DNA from: Cellvibrionales bacterium
Lineage (GTDB): Bacteria; Pseudomonadota; Gammaproteobacteria; Pseudomonadales; UBA7434
Direction of reading: 5' to 3'
Assembly (NCBI GenBank): GCA_018668095.1
Contig: JABIQF010000142.1
Span: 1-9,920 of the forward strand
DNA length: 9,920 nucleotides
Shown here: piece by piece, positions 5,096-9,920 of the stretch
How the letters are laid out: each line of letters opens with the position of its first letter
Numbering within the stretch: position 1 is the stretch's first letter
Position numbers and translations under genes: made by a program
Notes under the pieces: model-generated
Databases searched by the model: none
Seen by the model: the letters and a program-made list of their open reading frames with translations, nothing else
What the model was told of the DNA's origin: nothing

Positions 5096-7837
5096 ATGAT
5101 CGTAAAAACATTCAAAAAAATCTTTGGTACAAGGAATGATCGTGAGCTAAAGCGCATGGCTAAGACGGTTGTCAAAGTGAATGCCTTAGAAGCCACTTAT
5201 CAGGCTTTAAGTGATGATGAGCTCAAAGCGAAAACGATTGAGTTTAAGCAGCAACTCGCTGATGGTCAGAGCTTAGATCAAATTCTTCCTGATGCTTTTG
5301 CGGCCGTAAGAGAAGCCGGTTTGCGAAGTTTAGGTATGCGTCATTTTGATGTGCAGTTGATTGGTGGTATCACCCTGCATGAAGGGCGAATTGCCGAGAT
5401 GCGTACCGGTGAAGGTAAAACCTTAGTGGCAACTTTGCCGGCCTACCTTAATGCTTTAATGGGTAAAGGCGTGCATATTGTCACGGTAAATGATTACCTT
5501 GCCGAGCGTGATGCTAATTGGATGCGCCCGTTGTATGAGTTCTTAGGTTTAAGCCTTGGCATTATTCAATCTGGCCAGATGCAAGATGAAAAAAAGGCCG
5601 CTTATGCCTCCGATATTACTTACGGTACCAATAATGAATTCGGCTTTGATTATCTTCGTGACAACACAGCGTTTACGTTAGATGACAGAGTTTCACGCGG
5701 CACTTTTTTCGCGGTTATTGATGAGGTCGATTCGATACTTATTGATGAGGCGCGAACTCCGTTAATTATATCGGGCGCAACTGAAGACAGTTCAGCATTG
5801 TATAAGCGCATGAAGGCTTTAGCGCCGGCATTAAAGCGCGCACCTAATCCCGATGATGAAGGCAAACCTGAAGCAGACGATTTTGATGCTGATGGTCACT
5901 TTGTGATTGATGAAAAGCATCGTAGCATTGAGTTGACTGAAGCCGGTCACCAATACGTTGAAGACATGCTGGTTAAAGAGCAGCTATTAGAAGAGGGTGA
6001 TAGTCTTTATTCACCGAGTAATTTAAATTTATTACACCATGTGACAACTGCGCTTCGTGCTTTGCATTTATTCCAACGTAATGTTGAATATATTGTGCAA
6101 AACGGCGAGGTGGTTTTAATTGATGAGCACACGGGTCGAACAATGTCAGGTCGACGTTTATCTGATGGTATGCATCAGGCGTTAGAAGCAAAAGAAAAAG
6201 TTGATATTCATGCAGAGAGTCAAACCTTAGCATCGACAACGTTCCAAAACTATTTCCGCTTGTATGAAAAATTATCGGGTATGACGGGTACTGCCGACAC
6301 TGAGGCACCAGAATTTCATCAAATTTATGCCTTGGATGTAACCGTTATTCCAACCAATAAGCCAACGGTGAGAAAAGATTTAAACGACTTAATCTATTTG
6401 TCGGTGGATGAAAAATACCGTGCAGTTGTTAATGACATCAAAGCAGCCGTTGCTAATAACGCGCCTGTTTTAGTCGGTACGGCTTCGATTGAAACCTCAG
6501 AGCAACTCTCGAAATTTCTAAAGAAAGAAAAAGTAGAACATGAAGTACTAAACGCTAAATTCCATAAAAGTGAAGCAAGAATTATTGCTGAAGCCGGTCG
6601 TCCTGGTGCGTTGACTATTGCTACTAATATGGCGGGCCGTGGTACTGATATCGTTTTGGGGGGTAATCTCGAAGCCGAGTTAGCGGGTTTAGATAATCCA
6701 AGTGATTCCGAAATTGCTGCACATAAAGAGGAGTGGCAACAGCGTCAAGCATTAGTGCTAGCTGCGGGTGGTTTGCATATTTTTGGTACTGAGCGTCACG
6801 AGTCACGTCGAATCGATAATCAGTTGCGTGGTCGATCAGGTCGACAAGGTGACCCCGGCGTAACGCGATTTTATTTATCAATGGATGATAGCTTAATGCG
6901 TATCTTTGCCTCTGACGGCGTACGTAATTTTATGCAGCGTCTGGGCATGGAAGAAGGTGAAGCTATTGAGCATAAGATGGTATCTAACGCCATTGAAAAA
7001 GCGCAGCGTAAAGTTGAGGGTCGTAACTTTGATATGCGTAAGCAATTGCTTGAGTATGATGATGTTGCGAATGATCAACGTCAGATAGTTTATCAACAGC
7101 GTAATGATATTTTACTCGCTGATGATATCTCCGACATGATAGTTAACATTTGTGCTGATGTTGTGAATGATCATATTGATGGTTTTATTCCGCCACAGAG
7201 CATCGAAGAGCAGTGGGATATTACTGGCTTAGAAGAGAGTCTAAAAACAGATTATGATTTGACGTTACCTATTGCTCAATGGCTTGAAGAAGATGACGAG
7301 TTACACGAGCAAACACTGCGATTAAAAATCATTGATGCCTTAACCGTCCAATATACAGAAAAGGTTGCGCCACTAGGGCAGGCTGCGCGTCGTTTTGAAA
7401 AGCAAATTATGTTGCAAATTCTCGATTCATTATGGAAAGAGCATTTATCAACTATGGATCATTTACGTCAGGGTATTGGCTTGCGCGGTTATGCAGGTCG
7501 TAATCCAAAGCAGGAATATAAGCGCGAAGCGTTTGAGTTATTCCAGTCCATGTTGCAGAACATGAAGTTAGAATTTATTCGCTTTTTGGCTCGCGTGCAG
7601 ATTCAGGCGCAAGACGATCCTGATGCGATAGAGAAGCAGCGTCGCGAAGAAGTTGCACGTGAATCAGTGACTGCGAATCATGCTGATGCCGCTGCTCTTG
7701 CTTCTGATTCATCAACAGCTGGGCAAGCGCCCGTGGCGCAGCCAGCTACGCGCCAAGGCCGAAAAGTAGGCCGCAATGAACAATGTCCTTGTGGTTCGGG
7801 TAAAAAATTCAAACATTGTCATGGTGAATTAAGTTAA
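5096..7837 (+). CDS. secA: Preprotein translocase ATPase SecA
   Basis: SecA is the ATP-driven motor that pushes unfolded preproteins through SecYEG. The protein has 913 residues (E. coli 901). The first nucleotide domain shows Walker A MRTGEGKT at 102-109 and Walker B VIDEVDS at 207-213. The preprotein cross-linking domain follows from ~225 to ~375 and includes an acidic stretch near 252-268. The second nucleotide domain has NMAGRGTDI at 511-519 and the arginine-finger motif GRSGRQGDPG at 579-588. The helical scaffold contains RNFDMRKQLLEYDDVANDQR, and the two-helix finger region includes LDSLWKEHL. After an Ala/Ser-rich linker comes the C-terminal zinc site for SecB and lipid: Cys897, Cys899, Cys908, His909. 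The start is supported by the conserved N-terminus (FGTRNDREL), though its Shine-Dalgarno is poor. The gene lies between the M23 gene and argJ, as in Pseudomonas. There are no defects. Confidence 0.99.
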   Translation: MIVKTFKKIFGTRNDRELKRMAKTVVKVNALEATYQALSDDELKAKTIEFKQQLADGQSLDQILPDAFAAVREAGLRSLGMRHFDVQLIGGITLHEGRIAEMRTGEGKTLVATLPAYLNALMGKGVHIVTVNDYLAERDANWMRPLYEFLGLSLGIIQSGQMQDEKKAAYASDITYGTNNEFGFDYLRDNTAFTLDDRVSRGTFFAVIDEVDSILIDEARTPLIISGATEDSSALYKRMKALAPALKRAPNPDDEGKPEADDFDADGHFVIDEKHRSIELTEAGHQYVEDMLVKEQLLEEGDSLYSPSNLNLLHHVTTALRALHLFQRNVEYIVQNGEVVLIDEHTGRTMSGRRLSDGMHQALEAKEKVDIHAESQTLASTTFQNYFRLYEKLSGMTGTADTEAPEFHQIYALDVTVIPTNKPTVRKDLNDLIYLSVDEKYRAVVNDIKAAVANNAPVLVGTASIETSEQLSKFLKKEKVEHEVLNAKFHKSEARIIAEAGRPGALTIATNMAGRGTDIVLGGNLEAELAGLDNPSDSEIAAHKEEWQQRQALVLAAGGLHIFGTERHESRRIDNQLRGRSGRQGDPGVTRFYLSMDDSLMRIFASDGVRNFMQRLGMEEGEAIEHKMVSNAIEKAQRKVEGRNFDMRKQLLEYDDVANDQRQIVYQQRNDILLADDISDMIVNICADVVNDHIDGFIPPQSIEEQWDITGLEESLKTDYDLTLPIAQWLEEDDELHEQTLRLKIIDALTVQYTEKVAPLGQAARRFEKQIMLQILDSLWKEHLSTMDHLRQGIGLRGYAGRNPKQEYKREAFELFQSMLQNMKLEFIRFLARVQIQAQDDPDAIEKQRREEVARESVTANHADAAALASDSSTAGQAPVAQPATRQGRKVGRNEQCPCGSGKKFKHCHGELS

Positions 7838-7881
7838 TCACTCATTTAAACATGGCAGTTAAGTATTAAATATTTGAGTGA
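7838..7881 (+). promoter_or_regulatory. Inverted repeat enclosing the argJ Shine-Dalgarno
   Basis: TCACTCA (7838-7844), directly after the secA stop, is the perfect complement of TGAGTGA (7875-7881). Inside the 30-base loop, TTTAA 7845-7849 can also pair with TTAAA 7866-7870. The right arm contains GAGTGA (7876-7881), the only Shine-Dalgarno-like sequence for the argJ ATG at 7890. The hairpin could lower argJ translation unless opened by ribosomes finishing secA. There is no T-run, so it is not a typical terminator. Confidence 0.4.
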
Positions 7882-7889
7882 ATCATGAC

Positions 7890-9173
7890 ATGGCTAAAGC
7901 TAAAACCTCATTGACCGTGACTGAACATCCTTCAATTCTTCCTGTTGCTGGTGTGCAGTGGGGTGTTAGCTATGCAGGAATTAAAGCGTCTGCAGTGGAT
8001 GCAGACAATACGCTACAGAGCGAGACGCCTAAAAATGATTTAGCGTTAATGGCTTTATCGGCAGGAACCGTTCTCTCGGGGGTTTTTACGCGCAATGCTT
8101 TTTCTGCTGCACCCGTAAAAATTGCATGCCAGCGTATGCTAGCGATTGCAAATTCAACGCATCAAAATCCTATTTATTTATTAATTAACTCGGGTAATGC
8201 TAACGCCGGAACCGGTGCTGCAGGTTATGCTGCCGCTGAAGAAAGCTGTCAGTCGTTAGCCGCTGTAGCCGCTTGTGATGCAGCGCAAGTACTGCCTTTT
8301 TCGACAGGTGTTATTGGGCAGTTGTTGCCGGTTAAGTGCATTAACATAGCAGCGCCAGCAGTATGGAGTCAGTTATCTGAAGACGGTTGGTCGCAGGCTG
8401 CGAGCGCTATTATGACGACCGATACTGTGCCCAAAGGCTTTAGTCGTACCCTTATCATTGACGATATAACTATTACCTTATCGGGCATTTGCAAAGGTGC
8501 AGGCATGATTCGTCCCGATATGGCCACTATGCTTGCTTACGTGGCAACGGATGCTGCGATTGCGCAAGCTGATCTTGATCATCTATTACAGAACGCAGTG
8601 CAGTGTTCTTTTAATCGCATTACCGTCGATGGTGATACCTCTACTAACGATGCCTGTATGTTGGCAGCTACCGCTGTTTCTTCTGTTACCTTATCGCCAG
8701 CACATAAGGATTGGCCAATTTTTCAATCGGCATTAAATGACCTCTTTATCGATTTATCGACGTCGATTATTCGAGATGCGGAAGGCGCGACAAAATTTAT
8801 TACTATTAATGTCAATCAGGGTCTCGATGTCGAAGAGTGTTTGCAAGTTGCCTACACGGTAGCTGAATCACCCCTCGTTAAAACTGCTTTTTTTGCTAGT
8901 GATGCTAATTGGGGGCGAATTCTTGCTGCCGTTGGCCGTTCTGGTTTGGTTGATCTCGATGTCGAGTTAGTTGAAATTTATCTTGATGATCATTTAATTT
9001 GCGATCAAGGTGGCACAGCGAAGTCTTATTCTGAAGAGGCTGCTATGGCGATTATGGCGCAAACGGATATTACGATTACGATTAATTTGCAACGTGGTGA
9101 TATTCATCAACGTGTTTGGACCAGTGATTTATCTCTCGACTATGTGCGTATCAATGCGGATTATCGAACGTAG
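7890..9173 (+). CDS. argJ: Bifunctional glutamate N-acetyltransferase / amino-acid acetyltransferase ArgJ
   Basis: ArgJ moves the acetyl group from N-acetylornithine to glutamate in the cyclic arginine pathway, and in bifunctional members also acetylates glutamate from acetyl-CoA. It is a self-cleaving enzyme. The precursor's KGAGMIRPDMATML motif contains the nucleophile Thr213 (numbered from ATG 7890), giving an alpha chain of 212 and a beta chain of ~215 residues. Other family motifs are NSGNANAGTG, PFSTGVIG, MTTDTVPKG, FNRITVDGDTSTND, DANWGRI and the conserved terminus INADYRT. The frame extends to GTG 7878, but ATG 7890 is preferred because GAGTGA at 7876-7881 sits at Shine-Dalgarno distance and the extra residues (MNHD) look non-conserved. 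Length is 427 residues against ~405 in Pseudomonas; the excess is spread over N-terminal loops. It begins 52 bases after secA. Bifunctionality cannot be decided from sequence alone. Confidence 0.97.
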   Translation: MAKAKTSLTVTEHPSILPVAGVQWGVSYAGIKASAVDADNTLQSETPKNDLALMALSAGTVLSGVFTRNAFSAAPVKIACQRMLAIANSTHQNPIYLLINSGNANAGTGAAGYAAAEESCQSLAAVAACDAAQVLPFSTGVIGQLLPVKCINIAAPAVWSQLSEDGWSQAASAIMTTDTVPKGFSRTLIIDDITITLSGICKGAGMIRPDMATMLAYVATDAAIAQADLDHLLQNAVQCSFNRITVDGDTSTNDACMLAATAVSSVTLSPAHKDWPIFQSALNDLFIDLSTSIIRDAEGATKFITINVNQGLDVEECLQVAYTVAESPLVKTAFFASDANWGRILAAVGRSGLVDLDVELVEIYLDDHLICDQGGTAKSYSEEAAMAIMAQTDITITINLQRGDIHQRVWTSDLSLDYVRINADYRT

Positions 9174-9174
9174 T

Positions 9175-9210
9175 TATTGATAGAGTCATTGATAGAGTTA
9201 TTAATCAAGT
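9175..9210. repeat. Three imperfect 12-base tandem repeats after argJ
   Basis: The units are TATTGATAGAGT (9175-9186), CATTGATAGAGT (9187-9198) and TATTAATCAAGT (9199-9210). The first two match at 11 of 12 positions and the third matches the first at 9 of 12. They begin two bases after the argJ stop. Because 12 is a multiple of three, the frame stays open past the TAG for 16 codons until a TAA at 9222-9224. Probably replication slippage; no function is evident. Confidence 0.6.
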
Positions 9211-9241
9211 CGCTAATGCCTTAATTATCTCATCGTTTTAA

Positions 9242-9646
9242 ATGGATGCCTTTATGGTTCATGTTGCTGTCGGTTTATTACTTCGCTCCGATCAAGTCTT
9301 AATTGCGCTACGGCCTAAGCAATCTCACCAAGGTGGTTTGTGGGAATTTCCTGGTGGCAAGGTTGAAGAGGGTGAAAGTGTTGAAGCGGCTTTGAGTCGT
9401 GAACTCAAAGAAGAGTTAGGCGTGGATATTCATTCAGCTGATTCGATAATGCAAATTAATCATAACTATAACGATAAAAAAGTACTACTCGATGTATGGT
9501 CAGTAAAAAACTTTAGCGGCGAGCCCTGTGGTGCTGAAGGTCAGCCTGTAAAATGGGTTTCACAGGCATCCCTTCAAGATTATCAATTCCCTGCAGCGAA
9601 TCAGCCGATTGTCTTATGGCTTGAGAAGCAGTTACTCGGTACTTAA
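9242..9646 (+). CDS. mutT: MutT-type Nudix hydrolase (8-oxo-dGTP diphosphatase)
   Basis: MutT hydrolyses 8-oxo-dGTP to the monophosphate and so prevents A-to-C transversions. The 134-residue protein has a perfect Nudix box, GX5EX7REUXEEXGU, from Gly39 to Val61, with the metal-binding REUXEE glutamates at 54, 57 and 58. The GEPxGxEGQP segment (93-102) and FPAANQP (117-123), whose Asn120 corresponds to the base-recognising Asn119 of E. coli MutT, point to true MutT rather than another Nudix enzyme. Pseudomonas homologues at this locus carry a fused thiamine-phosphate-synthase-like domain (from memory); here the protein stops at E. coli length. The start is uncertain: ATG 9242 has no Shine-Dalgarno. 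ATG 9254, preceded by weak GGATG at 9245-9249, would give MVHVAVG and 130 residues, closer to E. coli (129). No clear terminator follows. Confidence 0.93.
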   Translation: MDAFMVHVAVGLLLRSDQVLIALRPKQSHQGGLWEFPGGKVEEGESVEAALSRELKEELGVDIHSADSIMQINHNYNDKKVLLDVWSVKNFSGEPCGAEGQPVKWVSQASLQDYQFPAANQPIVLWLEKQLLGT

Positions 9647-9733
9647 TTATTGTTCGGTATTTCATAAATAGTTTTAGAGTAATTTTATATTCTGGTTTTT
9701 CACTTTGTTTGTCTGAGTTTTAAAGTCAAGGTC

Positions 9734-9866
9734 GTCGGGAGTGGCCCGACATGCCAGTCACTTTTTGATTCGCTACGCTCACCCTACGGGTCGCCCTTTG
9801 GGCGCTGCGCAAACTACGCTGTGCAACAGCAAAAAAAGTAACCAAAAATGCCGTAATCTTAACGGC
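9734..9866. repeat. Palindromic interspersed repeat element, downstream of mutT
   Basis: The element is bounded by two hairpins: GTCGGG 9734-9739/CCCGAC 9745-9750 and GCCGT 9850-9854/ACGGC 9862-9866. Between them, GTCACTTTTTG (9757-9767) is an imperfect inverted match to CAAAAAAAGTAAC (9830-9842). The core contains hairpin CGCCC 9792-9796/GGGCG 9800-9804 and a direct repeat CTACGCT at 9773-9779 and 9814-9820. GC content rises sharply against the AT-rich flank at 9647-9720, where I see only a weak A/T hairpin. From memory, similar ACTTTTT/AAAAAGT palindromic modules recur between genes in many gammaproteobacterial genomes, so this is most likely one copy of a dispersed family. The minus strand is open through it. 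No transposase is visible. Confidence 0.6.
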
Positions 9867-9920
9867 GAAGCTTAACCACGACGGGTGCATCTCGCAGGGT
9901 TTTCTGTCCAGTAGTTCCAG

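Noticed and set aside
5973..6308. 111-codon minus-strand ORF inside secA
   Set aside because: It is antisense to the conserved SecA coding region, has no recognisable domain or ribosome-binding site, and is explained by codon bias of the real gene.
9734..9766. Hairpin GTCGGG/CCCGAC plus T5 as the mutT terminator
   Set aside because: The T-run starts 11 bases after the stem, too far for an intrinsic terminator; the hairpin fits better as a boundary of the repeat module.
9757..9842. CRISPR or tRNA-like structure at the right end
   Set aside because: There are no regularly spaced identical repeats and no cloverleaf with anticodon and T-loop sequences; the palindromes fit an interspersed repeat.

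Overview
The window is a stretch of gammaproteobacterial core genome, with every gene on the + strand. The order is ftsA (3' part), ftsZ, lpxC, an M23/LytM envelope endopeptidase, secA, argJ and a MutT-type Nudix hydrolase. This is the end of the division and cell wall (dcw) cluster and its usual continuation in Pseudomonas-like gammaproteobacteria. Base composition is moderately AT-rich by eye (not counted). The proteins resemble Pseudomonas and marine gammaproteobacterial homologues, but nothing fixes a genus. There is no sign of phage, transposase, CRISPR, tRNA or rRNA.

Layout. 1-1010: FtsA, missing its first ~80 residues to the window edge. 1083-2306: complete FtsZ. 2307-2637: a 331-base gap with a strikingly structured segment (2330-2426) whose 3' strand is also the 5' strand of a terminator-like hairpin ending in six T. 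2638-3549: LpxC. 3550-3893: an AT-rich gene-free spacer where Pseudomonas relatives carry a divergent DUF721/DciA gene. 3894-4841: membrane-anchored M23 peptidase with a terminator touching its stop codon. 4842-5095: a secA leader with a short ORF and competing base pairings, one of which covers the secA ribosome-binding region. 5096-7837: SecA. 7878-9173: ArgJ, whose best start is ATG 7890. 9242-9646: stand-alone MutT. 9647-9920: gene-poor end with a palindromic interspersed repeat.

How the genes work together. FtsA and FtsZ form and anchor the cytokinetic ring. LpxC commits precursor to lipid A. The M23 enzyme probably trims or remodels peptidoglycan. SecA drives export of envelope proteins. 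ArgJ (arginine synthesis) and MutT (nucleotide pool cleaning) are housekeeping passengers whose place here is conserved.

The coding content is ordinary and intact. What deserves attention lies between genes: (1) a possible three-way-junction RNA with a pseudoknot and overlapping terminator between ftsZ and lpxC; (2) a secA leader that could act like the SecM system by geometry but has no recognisable SecM; (3) an inverted repeat occupying the argJ Shine-Dalgarno; (4) the repeat at the right edge, open on the minus strand. All pairings were found by eye, with no folding energies or database searches.
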